Source: Pseudomonadota bacterium
GTDB lineage: Bacteria > Pseudomonadota > Alphaproteobacteria > Acetobacterales > Acetobacteraceae
Assembly: GCA_021798915.1 (NCBI GenBank)
Contig: JAJZBM010000001.1
Coordinates: forward strand, 242,891-306,890
Length of the DNA: 64,000 bases
Direction: 5' to 3'
This document shows positions 1 through 9,077 of this stretch, in pieces (within the stretch, counting starts at the first letter, position 1; each line of letters begins with the position of its first letter). The translations under genes and the position numbers were made by a program. Below the pieces are notes generated by a model that saw only the letters and a program-made list of their open reading frames with translations, searched no databases and was not told where the DNA came from.

Positions 1-1
1 G

Positions 2-940
2 CCGGCGCTGATCGCCGAGGCGTTGACCCTGAAAGCCGCGGCTATGACCGCGGGGGACCTGAAAGCGGGGCGGAAGGTCGCGCTCGCGGTGCCGCAACGG
101 GGTGAAAAACGGGCGATCCTCGATCTCGCCCGAATGAACGCGCGCGAGGCGCTGGAGCGGCGTCTCGCCGAGGCCGCCGGGCAGGCGGCGCTGCGCGAGG
201 GGCTCGCGCGGACCTTCGCTCTCCCCGCCCCGCCGCGCCGGATCGAGGTCTATGACAACAGCCATATCATGGGCACCAGCCCCTATGGGGTGATGATCGT
301 CGCCGGGCCGGAAGGGTTCGAGAAATCCGCCTATCGCAAATTCGCCATCCGCGGCCCGATCACCCCGGGCGATGATTTCGCCATGCTGCGCGAGATGCTG
401 GAGCGGCGCTTCGCCCGCCTCGCCAGCGCCGACGCCGAAGACGCCGCCGCCAGCCGCCCCGATCTCCTGCTCATCGATGGCGGCGCCGGGCAGCTTTCGA
501 GCACGCGCGCGGTGCTCGACGGCCTCGGCCTCGGCGATCTTCCGGTGGTCGCGATCGCCAAGGGGCCGGACCGCGATGCCGGGCGGGAATGGTTCCACCG
601 CGCTGGCCACCCGCCGATGCAGTTGCCGCCGCGCGACCCGGTGCTTTATTACCTCCAGCGGCTGCGTGACGAAGCGCATCGTTTCGCCATTACCACCCAC
701 CGCGCCGGACGCGCGAAACGCCTGATCCGGAGCGAACTCGACGAGATCGCCGGGATCGGGGCGGCGAGGAAGCGGGCGCTTCTCAATCATTTCGGCTCGG
801 CGCGTGGTGTCAAGCAGGCCGGGCTCGCCGATCTCGAGGCGGCGCCGGGGATCAACCGCGCCACCGCACGGCGGATTTTCGCGCATTTTAATCCCGGCGC
901 GCGGCTCGAGGACATTCCCCCGTCACGGCGAAAAGGCTAG
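2..940 (+). CDS. uvrC: UvrABC excinuclease subunit C, 3' part (5' end outside the window)
   Basis: UvrC makes the dual incisions of nucleotide excision repair with UvrA and UvrB. The frame is already open at the left edge, so the N-terminal half (GIY-YIG nuclease, UVR motif) is missing and the in-frame TTG at 23 is not a start. The roughly 312 visible residues contain the C-terminal RNase H-like nuclease with the family signature '[11 protein letters not shown]', a conserved '[11 protein letters not shown]' stretch, and a terminal helix-hairpin-helix pair ('[18 protein letters not shown]' and '[16 protein letters not shown]'). The gene stops 12 bases before pgsA, a common alphaproteobacterial neighbour, so the two are probably co-transcribed. 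Confidence 0.96.
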   Translation, partial: PALIAEALTLKAAAMTAGDLKAGRKVALAVPQRGEKRAILDLARMNAREALERRLAEAAGQAALREGLARTFALPAPPRRIEVYDNSHIMGTSPYGVMIVAGPEGFEKSAYRKFAIRGPITPGDDFAMLREMLERRFARLASADAEDAAASRPDLLLIDGGAGQLSSTRAVLDGLGLGDLPVVAIAKGPDRDAGREWFHRAGHPPMQLPPRDPVLYYLQRLRDEAHRFAITTHRAGRAKRLIRSELDEIAGIGAARKRALLNHFGSARGVKQAGLADLEAAPGINRATARRIFAHFNPGARLEDIPPSRRKG

Positions 941-952
941 CTTGGCCCTCCC

Positions 953-1555
953 ATGCTGACCGATCTGCCCAATCTTCTGACGCTCTCGCGGATCGCCGCG
1001 ATCCCGCTGCTGGTGCTGCTGCTCGCGTTCCGGCTGCCCTCGGCCGATCTCGCCGCAACCGTGCTGTTCGCCGCCGCCGCGATCACCGATTATTTCGATG
1101 GCTGGCTGGCGCGGCACTGGCGGCAGATGTCGGATTTCGGGCGCATGCTCGACCCGATCGCCGACAAGCTCCTGGTCGGCGCGGCATTGATGATGCTGGT
1201 CGGCACCAATCGTCTCAGCCGCTTCGGCCTCTATCCCGCGATCGTCATCATGCTGCGCGAGATTCTGGTGAGCGGTCTGCGCGAATATCTCGCCGAGACC
1301 CATGTCGGGCTGCCGGTGACGCGGCTCGCCAAGTGGAAGACCGGCATGCAGCTCGCGGCCCTCGGCGCGCTGATCGCCGGCAACGATAGCGCGCGCCTGC
1401 TCGGCTTCGCGTTCGTACCCGTCGCGGTGATCGGCGAGACGCTGCTCTGGCTCGCCGCGGTGCTGACGTTGTTCACCGGCTGGGACTACCTCACCGCCGG
1501 GCTCCGCCACGCCGCCGGGCCGGAGACGCCGGCGGCAGGCGGCGAGCGGCGATGA
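953..1555 (+). CDS. pgsA: CDP-diacylglycerol--glycerol-3-phosphate 3-phosphatidyltransferase
   Basis: Inner-membrane enzyme that transfers phosphatidyl from CDP-diacylglycerol to glycerol-3-phosphate, the committed step of phosphatidylglycerol synthesis. The 200-residue protein has the CDP-alcohol phosphatidyltransferase signature around residues 45-70: 'DYFDGWLARHW' followed by 'GRMLDPIADK', which supplies the D-G-x2-A-R-x8-G-x3-D-x3-D pattern. Several hydrophobic segments surround it, and the N-terminus 'MLTDLPNLLTLSRI' is typical of the family. Its last four bases overlap the start of mobB (ATGA), so it is translationally coupled to that gene. Confidence 0.95.
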   Translation: MLTDLPNLLTLSRIAAIPLLVLLLAFRLPSADLAATVLFAAAAITDYFDGWLARHWRQMSDFGRMLDPIADKLLVGAALMMLVGTNRLSRFGLYPAIVIMLREILVSGLREYLAETHVGLPVTRLAKWKTGMQLAALGALIAGNDSARLLGFAFVPVAVIGETLLWLAAVLTLFTGWDYLTAGLRHAAGPETPAAGGERR

Positions 1556-2064
1556 AGGTGCTCGGCCTCGCCGGCTGGTCGGGGAGCGGCAAGACGACGC
1601 TGCTGGTCGCGCTGCTGCCGCTGTTTCGCGCCCGCGGCCTCAGCGTCTCGACCATCAAACACGCGCATCACGGCTTCGATCTCGACCGCCCGGGCAAGGA
1701 TAGTTTCCGCCACCGCGCCGCCGGCGCCCATGAGGTTCTGGTGGCGAGCGAGGCGCGCTGGGCGCTGCTGCACGAAAATGCCGGGGAGGAGATGGATTTC
1801 GCCAACCTGCTCACCCATCTCGCGCCGGTCGATCTGGTGCTGGTGGAGGGGTTCAAGCGCGCGCCATATCCGAAAATCGAGGTCTTCCGTCCGGCGCTCG
1901 GCAAGGCGCCGCTCTGGCCGGAGGAGCCCGACATCGTCGCCGTCGCCAGCGACGCCGCCTTGCCCGGCTGCGACCGCCCGGTGCTGGCGCTTGACGCGCC
2001 GGCAATGATCGCGCACTGGGCGGCACGCCATCTCGATCTTCCCGCCGCCGCGCAATCCGCTTGA
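1552..2064 (+). CDS. mobB: Molybdopterin-guanine dinucleotide biosynthesis adapter protein MobB
   Basis: GTP-binding adapter that assists MobA in attaching GMP to molybdopterin. The 170-residue protein begins with a Walker A motif 'GWSGSGKTTLL' (about residues 8-18), followed by the MobB-typical 'STIKHAHHGFDLDRPGKDS' and, near the middle, 'LVLVEGFK'. It overlaps pgsA by four bases. With moaD and moaE just downstream it forms a small molybdenum-cofactor group, which fits the molybdenum hydroxylase encoded at 33691-36460. Confidence 0.92.
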   Translation: MKVLGLAGWSGSGKTTLLVALLPLFRARGLSVSTIKHAHHGFDLDRPGKDSFRHRAAGAHEVLVASEARWALLHENAGEEMDFANLLTHLAPVDLVLVEGFKRAPYPKIEVFRPALGKAPLWPEEPDIVAVASDAALPGCDRPVLALDAPAMIAHWAARHLDLPAAAQSA

Positions 2065-2128
2065 GAAGCGGGCGCGCGCGGGGCACATTGATCGCCTGAC
2101 GCTTCATCGCATCGACGAGAACAGCCGC

Positions 2129-2593
2129 ATGCCCTTTTTTCTGTCCGCTTCCCTTTCGCGCCCGCGCGGCTGGCTGCTCGGCCTTGCGCTGCTGCTGCCC
2201 GGATGCTCGGGGTTCGGCACTTTCCTTGGCGACACTTACGGATTTCATGGCGATGAGCATCTGCCGATCGGGGATTCGGAAAATGTCCGCCGCGTCGAGG
2301 GGCAGCCAGCCGGCGAAGCGCCGCTGACCACCGAGCCGGGCAATGTCTGGCCGGGTCCGATCCCGACCGAGCCGACGCTCTCCGATCTCGAACGCGCGCA
2401 GGATCAGGACATCAAGCAATACCGCTCGAGCACGCCACCGCCGAGCGCCACCCAAGGCAAATCGCCGCCCGCCCCGATCAGCGGCGGCAGCACGTCCGAG
2501 CAGGGCGGCAATATCGTGATCCCGAATGGCGATGGCACCAGCACGGTGATCATGCCGGATGGCAGCGTCCGCACCATTCCGACGCCAAAATAG
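2129..2593 (+). CDS. Putative lipoprotein, unknown function
   Basis: A 154-residue protein with a lipoprotein signal peptide: a basic start, a hydrophobic run and the lipobox 'LLPGC', so the mature protein would begin at Cys26. The rest is Pro/Ser/Gly-rich and of low complexity, and it ends in 'NGDGTSTVIMPDGSVRTIP', a short motif I associate with small acetobacterial lipoproteins. No enzymatic motif is visible. It lies between mobB and moaD on the same strand and may be part of their transcript. Function is unknown. Confidence 0.8.
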   Translation: MPFFLSASLSRPRGWLLGLALLLPGCSGFGTFLGDTYGFHGDEHLPIGDSENVRRVEGQPAGEAPLTTEPGNVWPGPIPTEPTLSDLERAQDQDIKQYRSSTPPPSATQGKSPPAPISGGSTSEQGGNIVIPNGDGTSTVIMPDGSVRTIPTPK

Positions 2594-2609
2594 GGTGGGA
2601 GAACGCAGG

Positions 2610-2876
2610 ATGGCCGGATTTCGGGTGCATCTCCTCTACTTCGCCTGGCTGCGCGAGCGCATCGGCCGCGGCGAGGAGGAAGTCGAAGTGCCGGGGGAGA
2701 TCCGCACCCTCGGCGCGCTCAGCGCCTGGCTTGCCGCCCGCGGCCCGGGCTATGCGAGCGCGTTTGCCGCCGGCAAGGCGGTTCGCGCCGCCGTCAACCA
2801 GGGTTTCGCCGGACCCGAGGCGGCGATCGGCCCCGGCGACGAAGTGGCATTCTTCCCCCCGGTCACTGGCGGCTGA
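2610..2876 (+). CDS. moaD: Molybdopterin synthase sulfur carrier subunit MoaD
   Basis: Small ubiquitin-like sulfur carrier (88 residues) that delivers sulfur as a C-terminal thiocarboxylate to make molybdopterin. The essential Gly-Gly C-terminus is present ('FFPPVTGG'), as is the N-terminal 'VHLLYFAWLRERIG' typical of MoaD. I chose the ATG at 2610 because it follows a GGGTGGGAG ribosome-binding region and gives the normal family length; an upstream in-frame start would add 17 unrelated residues. The stop codon directly abuts the moaE start. Confidence 0.94.
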   Translation: MAGFRVHLLYFAWLRERIGRGEEEVEVPGEIRTLGALSAWLAARGPGYASAFAAGKAVRAAVNQGFAGPEAAIGPGDEVAFFPPVTGG

Positions 2877-3341
2877 ATGCTCCGTATCCGCGTCCAGGAA
2901 GCGCCGTTCGACATCGCCGCCGAATTCGCGGCCCTCACCGCCGGGCGTGTCGATATCGGCGGCATCGGGTGTTTCGTCGGCACGGTGCGCGGCGATGTCG
3001 CCGGCCGGGATCTCGCGGCGATGACGCTCGAGCACTACCCGGCGATGACCGAGCGCGCGCTGGCCGCGATCGCCGCCGAAGCGGAGAGACGCTGGGCGCT
3101 GCTCGGGGGCACGATCATCCACCGCGTCGGGCGTCTTCCACCGGGCGCGCCGATCGTCCTGGTGCTGGCCGCCGCGCGCCATCGCCAGGCGGCGCTGGAT
3201 GCGACCGGATTTCTGATCGACTGGCTGAAAACCAGGGCGCCGTTCTGGAAGAAGGAAAGCTTCACCGATGGCGGCGAAGCCTGGGTCGAGGCCCGCCTCG
3301 AGGACGAGGCCGCGGCGGCGCGGCACGAAATCCCGAAATAA
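2877..3341 (+). CDS. moaE: Molybdopterin synthase catalytic subunit MoaE
   Basis: Catalytic subunit that converts precursor Z (cPMP) to molybdopterin using MoaD thiocarboxylate. The 154-residue protein shows the family landmarks 'GGIGCFVGTVRG', 'LEHYPAMTERAL', 'HRVGRLPPGAPIVLV' and 'LIDWLKTRAPFWKKE'; the last contains the conserved lysines of the active site. It begins immediately after moaD. Downstream it converges on glnD with a gap of about 15 bases and no obvious strong terminator. Confidence 0.95.
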   Translation: MLRIRVQEAPFDIAAEFAALTAGRVDIGGIGCFVGTVRGDVAGRDLAAMTLEHYPAMTERALAAIAAEAERRWALLGGTIIHRVGRLPPGAPIVLVLAAARHRQAALDATGFLIDWLKTRAPFWKKESFTDGGEAWVEARLEDEAAAARHEIPK

Positions 3342-3355
3342 AGTTTTTCTCCCGC

Positions 3356-6199
3356 CTACCCCCGGGCGGCGCGGCGGCGGGTCGGGGCGGGGACGGGGAG
3401 GGGGGCGGTGTCCTCGGGCGGCGTCAGGGCCTGGAGCAGGGCGGCGCGCAACTGGATCAATTTCTGCTCGTTCTCGATCTTCAGCCCGAACACGTCCTTG
3501 ACATAGAACACGTCCACCGCGCGCACGCCGTAGGTGGTGACATGGGCGGAGGCGATCTGAAGGCCGAGCGCGCTGATCCGGGCGGTGACGTCGTGGAGCA
3601 GGCCGGGGCGGTCGCGGCCATTGACCTCGAGCACGGTGTAGGTGCTGGAGGCGTGGTTATCGACGACGACGCGCGGCGGCACATGGATCGCGCGCATGCG
3701 GCTGCCGATGATGCCGCGCGAGAGCTTGCGGATTTCGCTGGCGAGGCGGAGCCGCCCGGACAGCGTCTGCTCGATCAGCACCGAGAGCCGCGCCAGGCGA
3801 TGCGGGGCATCGAAAGCGCCGCCGCTGGTATCCTGGATCCAGAACACGTCGAGCGCCATGCCGTTGGTCATGGTGTGGATGCGGGCATCGACGATGGAGG
3901 CACCGGCGATGGCGAGGGCGCCGGCGATGCGGCTGAACAGACCGGCATGGTCTTCGGTGTAGATCGTCACCTCGGTCACCGCGCGCGCCGGCAGCGGCTC
4001 GGAGGAAACCACCAGCCGCTCGCCGCGCGCCTCCGCAGTGCGGATCATCGCGGCGTGGCGGGCATGGGTCGGCGGGTCGAAGGAGAGCCAGTAGCTCGGA
4101 TAGCCAAGCCCGAGGAAATGGTCGAGATCGGGTTGCGGCCAATCCGCGAGGATCTCGGCGAGAGCGGCGCGGGCGCGGCTGACGCGGGTATCGCGCTCGG
4201 TGGTGGCGAGCCCGCCCTCGAGCACTTCCATCACCCGGCCGAAGATTTCGCGCAGCAAGGTCGCCTTCCAGCCATTCCACACCTTGGGCGAGACGGCGCG
4301 CATGTCGGCGACGGTGAGCACCAGCAAAAGCCGCAGCCGCTCCGGCGACTGGATGGTGTCGGCGAGGTCGAGGATGGTTTTCGGGTCGTCGATGTCGCGC
4401 TTGAAAGCGGTCTGGCTCAGCAGAAGATGATGCAGCACGAGCCAGGAGACCATCTCGGTCTCCTCCGCCGAGAGACCGAGCGCCGGGCCGACCTCGAGGG
4501 CGATCTCGGCGCCGATCTCGGAATGATCGCCGCCGCGCCCCTTGGCGATGTCATGCAGCAGCATCGCGACATAGAGCGCGCGGCGCGATTGCAGATGATC
4601 GACGAGGCCGGTCGCGACCGGGGCGATTTCGGCGAGGTCGCCCTGTTCGAGCTGGTTGAGCACCCGCACCGCCTCGATGGTGTGCTCATCGACGGTGAAA
4701 ACGTGATAGGTGTCGAACTGCATCTGCCCGACGACGCGCGCCCAGTCGGGCAGAAAGCGCGAGAGGAAGCCGGTCTCGTTGAGCACGCCGAGCCAGCGCG
4801 CGCCATCCGGCCGGGCCGGCGCGCCGCGATAGGCGAGGGGGGGGCGCCCGCAGAGGAGATCGAGAAATAGCGCCGCCGCTTCGGGGTCATGGCGGAGCAG
4901 GACGCCGGCGCGCTCGTTGCGGATCAGGCCGCGCAGCGCCAGCGGGTGGAGATCGAGGCCGCGGTCGCGGGCGATTTGCAGAAGGCGCAGCGTCTGGCGC
5001 GGCGCGTGCTCGAAGCCTTGTCCCGGCGCCGGCAGAAGCTTGCCGTCGGCGAGCACGAAACCGGCTTCGAGCAAGGCCGGATCGGTTTCCGCAGCCAGCG
5101 CCGGCGGGCCGAGGGCAGCACGCAGGAGCGCGGGTTCGAGCACGCCGGAGACGCGGACGATTTCGCGCGCGGTGAGGAAATAATGCCGCATGAAGCGCTC
5201 GACCCCGTCCTGGCGGCCGTGTCGCGTGTAGCCCATGCGGGCGCCGACCACCGGCTGGAGATCGAAGGTCAGCCGCTCCTCGGCGCGACCGGCGACGTAA
5301 TGGAGATGAAAGCGCAGCGTCCAGAGGAAATTCCACGACCGCCGCGCGAGACGCAGCTCGGTTTCGGTCAGGAGCTTGGCGCCCGGGCCGTGATCGCTGG
5401 CGAGATCCTCGAAGCGCGCGATGCCGAGGGTCGCGCGCGCGATCCAGTACAGCGTTTGCAGATCGCGGAGACCGCCGCGGCCCTCCTTGATATTGGGCTC
5501 GACGAGGAAGGGGTTGTCGCCGAAGCGGCGATGACGGGCTTCGCGCTCGGCTTGCTTGGCGGCGATGAACTCCCCCGGCGAAGCGGCGCAAAAGGCGCCG
5601 AAGCGAGTTTGGAAATCATCATAAAGCGCGCGTTCACCGGCGAGGAAGCGGGAGTCGAGCAGGGTCGTGCGAATGGTGATGTCGCTGGCGGCGGCATCGA
5701 GACATTGCTCGACCGAACGCGTCGCATGGCCGACCTTGAGGCCGAGATCCCAGAGGAAATAGAGCATGAACTCGACGATGCGCAGCGTTCCCGGACTCGG
5801 CTCGCTCGCGGTGATGAAGAGCAGATCGAGATCGGAAAACGGCGCCAGCATGCCACGGCCATAGCCGCCGGTCGCGATCAGGGCGAGCGGCTCGGGGGTG
5901 CCGCTGACCTGAACGGCATGGGTATGGAGGGCCGAGACCAGCCCGTCGGTGAGTTCGGCGAGCAATTGCGCGGCCTGCAGGCCGGCGAGCCGCCCCTGCT
6001 CGAACACCTCGCGGACATGCGCCTGAATGCGGGCGAGATGGCGGCGAAAGACGCCGAACGCCGCGTCGCGCGCGCGCGACTCACCACCCTCGTCGCCGCC
6101 CGCACTCCCGCCGCCGAGATCGGCGAGGGAGCGGACAAGCTCGGAAGAGGCGCTTTCAGGCAGCAGCGGGAGGGTCGAGGTCAACATCATCGATATCAT
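3356..6199 (-). CDS. glnD: [Protein-PII] uridylyltransferase / uridylyl-removing enzyme GlnD
   Basis: Nitrogen sensor that uridylylates PII proteins when glutamine is low and removes UMP when it is high. The 947 residues show all expected domains: a nucleotidyltransferase domain with 'GGYGRGMLAPFSDLDLLF' near residue 110, an HD hydrolase with 'LLHDIAKGRGGDHSE' near 545, and two C-terminal ACT domains (starting near 'EVTIYTEDHAGLFSRIAGAL' at about 743 and 'LEVNGRDRPGLLHDVTARIS' at about 860). Its start overlaps the mutS stop by four bases, so it is translated as the second gene of a mutS-glnD operon. Confidence 0.97.
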   Translation of the reverse strand: MISMMLTSTLPLLPESASSELVRSLADLGGGSAGGDEGGESRARDAAFGVFRRHLARIQAHVREVFEQGRLAGLQAAQLLAELTDGLVSALHTHAVQVSGTPEPLALIATGGYGRGMLAPFSDLDLLFITASEPSPGTLRIVEFMLYFLWDLGLKVGHATRSVEQCLDAAASDITIRTTLLDSRFLAGERALYDDFQTRFGAFCAASPGEFIAAKQAEREARHRRFGDNPFLVEPNIKEGRGGLRDLQTLYWIARATLGIARFEDLASDHGPGAKLLTETELRLARRSWNFLWTLRFHLHYVAGRAEERLTFDLQPVVGARMGYTRHGRQDGVERFMRHYFLTAREIVRVSGVLEPALLRAALGPPALAAETDPALLEAGFVLADGKLLPAPGQGFEHAPRQTLRLLQIARDRGLDLHPLALRGLIRNERAGVLLRHDPEAAALFLDLLCGRPPLAYRGAPARPDGARWLGVLNETGFLSRFLPDWARVVGQMQFDTYHVFTVDEHTIEAVRVLNQLEQGDLAEIAPVATGLVDHLQSRRALYVAMLLHDIAKGRGGDHSEIGAEIALEVGPALGLSAEETEMVSWLVLHHLLLSQTAFKRDIDDPKTILDLADTIQSPERLRLLLVLTVADMRAVSPKVWNGWKATLLREIFGRVMEVLEGGLATTERDTRVSRARAALAEILADWPQPDLDHFLGLGYPSYWLSFDPPTHARHAAMIRTAEARGERLVVSSEPLPARAVTEVTIYTEDHAGLFSRIAGALAIAGASIVDARIHTMTNGMALDVFWIQDTSGGAFDAPHRLARLSVLIEQTLSGRLRLASEIRKLSRGIIGSRMRAIHVPPRVVVDNHASSTYTVLEVNGRDRPGLLHDVTARISALGLQIASAHVTTYGVRAVDVFYVKDVFGLKIENEQKLIQLRAALLQALTPPEDTAPLPVPAPTRRRAARG

Positions 6200-8928
6200 A
6201 TTCCTTCGGACAGGGCCGCGTCCGCAAGCATTTCGCGCAAACGATAGCAGGTTTCGAGCGCCTCTTTTGGCGTCAATTGGTCGGGATCGAGTTCGGCCAG
6301 CGCCGCCAGCACGCGGCCGGCGGCCGGCGCCAGGGCGACGGCGGCCGGCTTCGCGTTCGCGACCGCGGCGAAAAGCGGCAGTTCGGCATCCGCGGTGAGG
6401 CCGGCGGCGCGTTTTTCGAGAGCGGCGAGCACGTCCCCGGCGCGGCGCACCACCGGCGCCGGCACCCCGGCTAGCCGCGCGACATGCACCCCCCAGGAGC
6501 GGCCGGCGACGCCGGCGATGACCTCATGCAGGAACACGACGCTGCCTTTGTATTCCACGACCCGCATGGTGTGCGGCGAAAGCCGCGGCAATTCGCTGGT
6601 CAGGCGCGAAAGTTCGTGAAAATGGGTGGCGAAGATGCAGCGCGCCCGCAACGTCGTGTGCAGCGCCTCGAGCACCGCCCAGGCGATCGCGAGCCCATCC
6701 AGCGTCGCCGTACCACGGCCGATCTCATCGATCACGATGAGCGAATTGGGCCCCGCCTGATGGAGGATGGCGGCGGTTTCGGTCATCTCCACCATGAAGG
6801 TGCTCTGGCCGCGCGCCAGGTCATCGGCGCCGCCGACACGCGAAAAGAGCTTGTCGACGATGCCGATCTCGGCTTCGGCCGCCGGCACTGGCAGGCCGGC
6901 CTGGGCGAGAATGGCGATGAGCGCGTTTTGGCGGAGAAAAGTCGATTTGCCGGCCATGTTCGGCCCGGTCAGCAACAGCACGCGCCGCTCGGGCGAGAGA
7001 TCGCAGTCATTGGGCACGAAACGCGCCTTGCCGGCGAGCGCCGCCTCGACCACCGGATGCCGGCCGGCGACGACGCGAAAGGCGCCATCCTCGCGGATCA
7101 CCGGCCGGCACCAGGCACCGGACGCGGCGAGCGCGGCAGAGGCGAGCAGGACATCGAGCCGCGCGAGCCCCGCCGCACACGCCGCCAGCCCCTCCGCCGC
7201 CGCCCCGGTTTCGGCGACCAGGGCCGCGAACACCTCCCGCTCGCGCGCCATCGCCCGCGCTGCCGCCTCGTTGATGCGGCGGTCGAGATCGGCGAGTTCG
7301 CTGCTGGTGAAACGGGCGCCATTGGCCATGCCCTGCCGCAGAATGAGATCGGGATGGGCGGTCAGTTTCGCAACCGCCCCAGCCGCGACCTCGATCACAT
7401 AGCCGAGTTGCGCGTGATGACGGATTTTCAGCCCGGGGGCGCCATAGCGCGCGGCGAGATCGTGCTGCAACGCGGCGACGACCTGGCGCGTGTCATCGCG
7501 CAGACGCCGCGCGTCATCGAGCCTTGCATCGAACCCGGCGGCGATCGCCCCGCCCTCCTCGATCCGCGCCGGCAGGTTCTCGGCAAGGGCCTGCGCCAGC
7601 CGCGCGGCGAGTGCAGGCGCCGGGCGAAGTGCGGCATGAATCGCAGCGAGCGACGGCGGCAGGGGCGCGGCGGCGTCTTCGAGACGTGCGGCATCGAGAT
7701 TGGCGGCATCGAGATTGGCGGCATCGAGATTGGCGGCATCGAGATTGGCGGCGGCGGCGCTGGCGGCGGCGAGCGCGTCGCGCACCGCGGCGAGGTCGCG
7801 TGGCGCGGCACGGCCGAGCGAGAGACGGGCGAGGGCGCGGGCGAGATCGGGGGCGCCCCGGATGGCGGCGCGGAGACGCTCGGCGACCGGGGGCGCGGCG
7901 CAGAGCCACGCCCAAGCCTCCTGGCGGGCGATGATCGCGGCGGCCTCGGTGAGCGGCGCCGAGAGCCATTCGCCGAGCAGGCGGCCGCCGGCGGCGGTGC
8001 CGGTGCGCTGCACGGCGGCGAAAAGCGTGTGTTTCGTGGTGCCGTCGCGGGCGCGGAGAATTTCGAGGCTGGCGCGCGTCGCGGCGTCGATCATCATGGT
8101 GCCGCGCCGCCCTTCCGGCGCCGGCGGGGCGAGGCGCGGCAGCGCCCCGGCCTGGCTGCGACGGACATAGGCGAGGGCCAGCGCCGCCGCCATCGCCTCC
8201 GGGTCGGAGAAATGGCCGAAAGCGTCGAGATTGGCGACAGCAAAGGCGTCGGCGATGTCGCGCCTTGCCGCGTGCGGCGCCGGCGGGGCGGCCTCCTCAG
8301 GCGCCCGGCGCGCCGCCCAGTCGCCGAGCGCGATCGCCGGCGCGGCCAGGATCTCCGCCGGCTCCAGTGCGGCGAGGAGCGCCGGCAATTCGGCGGCGGG
8401 AAGGACCGCGGTGCGGAAATCGCCGGTCGAGATATCGAGCCAGGCAGCCCCCAGCGCCGCGTCGCCATGCGCGGCGTCCTCGGCGGCGAGCGCCAGCAGA
8501 AGATTGGCGCGCGTCGCCTCCAGCAACCCCTCTTCGAGCAGGGTTCCGGGCGTGACCAGGCGGACGATTTCACGGCGGATCGGCGTCTTGGCGGCGCGGC
8601 GGGCGCGCGGATCCTCCATCTGCTCGGCGATCGCGACCCGGAAACCGGCGCGGATCAGCCGGGCGAGATAGGAATCCGCGCTCGCCACCGGCACGCCGCA
8701 CATCGCGACCGGCGCGCCGTCATGGGTGCCGCGGGTGGTCAAGGCGATGGCGAGCGCAGCGGCGGCGGCTTCGGCATCGCCGAAGAAAAGTTCGTAGAAA
8801 TCACCCATGCGGAAGAAAATCAGTGCTTCCGGGTGCGCCGCCTTGGCGGCGAACCATTGCGCGAGCGCCGGGCTCGCCCCGGCAGGGTTGGGGATGGCGG
8901 CGGGTGGTTGCGAAATCGCTGTGGTCAT
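6196..8928 (-). CDS. mutS: DNA mismatch repair protein MutS
   Basis: ATPase that recognises mismatches and recruits MutL. I place the start at the ATG at 8928 ('MTTAISQPPAAIP'), giving 910 residues; an in-frame start at 8952 adds eight residues. The mismatch-reading 'FFRMGDFYELF' with the conserved Phe-x-Glu is near residue 40. The ATPase Walker A 'TGPNMAGKSTFLRQ' is near 655, followed by 'VIDEIGRGTATLDGLAIAW' and 'FATHFHEL'. An unusual feature is a four-fold perfect repeat (Ala-Ala-Asn-Leu-Asp) at about residues 393-413 in the lever region; see the separate repeat entry. glnD follows with a 4-base overlap. Confidence 0.97.
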   Translation of the reverse strand: MTTAISQPPAAIPNPAGASPALAQWFAAKAAHPEALIFFRMGDFYELFFGDAEAAAAALAIALTTRGTHDGAPVAMCGVPVASADSYLARLIRAGFRVAIAEQMEDPRARRAAKTPIRREIVRLVTPGTLLEEGLLEATRANLLLALAAEDAAHGDAALGAAWLDISTGDFRTAVLPAAELPALLAALEPAEILAAPAIALGDWAARRAPEEAAPPAPHAARRDIADAFAVANLDAFGHFSDPEAMAAALALAYVRRSQAGALPRLAPPAPEGRRGTMMIDAATRASLEILRARDGTTKHTLFAAVQRTGTAAGGRLLGEWLSAPLTEAAAIIARQEAWAWLCAAPPVAERLRAAIRGAPDLARALARLSLGRAAPRDLAAVRDALAAASAAAANLDAANLDAANLDAANLDAARLEDAAAPLPPSLAAIHAALRPAPALAARLAQALAENLPARIEEGGAIAAGFDARLDDARRLRDDTRQVVAALQHDLAARYGAPGLKIRHHAQLGYVIEVAAGAVAKLTAHPDLILRQGMANGARFTSSELADLDRRINEAAARAMAREREVFAALVAETGAAAEGLAACAAGLARLDVLLASAALAASGAWCRPVIREDGAFRVVAGRHPVVEAALAGKARFVPNDCDLSPERRVLLLTGPNMAGKSTFLRQNALIAILAQAGLPVPAAEAEIGIVDKLFSRVGGADDLARGQSTFMVEMTETAAILHQAGPNSLIVIDEIGRGTATLDGLAIAWAVLEALHTTLRARCIFATHFHELSRLTSELPRLSPHTMRVVEYKGSVVFLHEVIAGVAGRSWGVHVARLAGVPAPVVRRAGDVLAALEKRAAGLTADAELPLFAAVANAKPAAVALAPAAGRVLAALAELDPDQLTPKEALETCYRLREMLADAALSEGI
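7691..7750 (-). repeat. Four perfect 15-bp tandem repeats inside mutS
   Basis: The 15-base unit GCATCGAGATTGGCG (plus-strand reading) occurs four times head to tail with no mismatch. On the coding strand it is in frame and encodes repeated Ala-Asn-Leu-Asp-Ala, close to an Ala-rich stretch. Because the unit is a multiple of three, gain or loss of copies changes protein length but not frame. Confidence 0.95.
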
Positions 8929-9077
8929 GACGAGAGGTTTAGCGAGCCGCATCCCGGCTGCGAAGCATGATCATGCAAATTCCTCCATCGCCGACGGCAT
9001 GGCACGCTGGCGCGGCCTTTCCTTCCCCCTGGGGAATGGCGCATGATGGCGGAAAGTCCGCTCTGGAGGAAACGATG

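Noticed and set aside
4889..6247. Long plus-strand open frame opposite glnD
   Set aside because: It lies wholly antisense to the well-supported glnD gene and its translation is Arg/Glu/Ala-rich with no family resemblance, as expected from high-GC shadow frames.
6484..8970. Very long plus-strand open frame opposite mutS
   Set aside because: Antisense to mutS, low-complexity Arg-Gly-rich translation, and no domain.
8996..9015. TGGCACG-type sequence suggesting a sigma54 promoter before the malic enzyme
   Set aside because: The -24 half is present but the -12 half (TTGC) is missing at the correct spacing.
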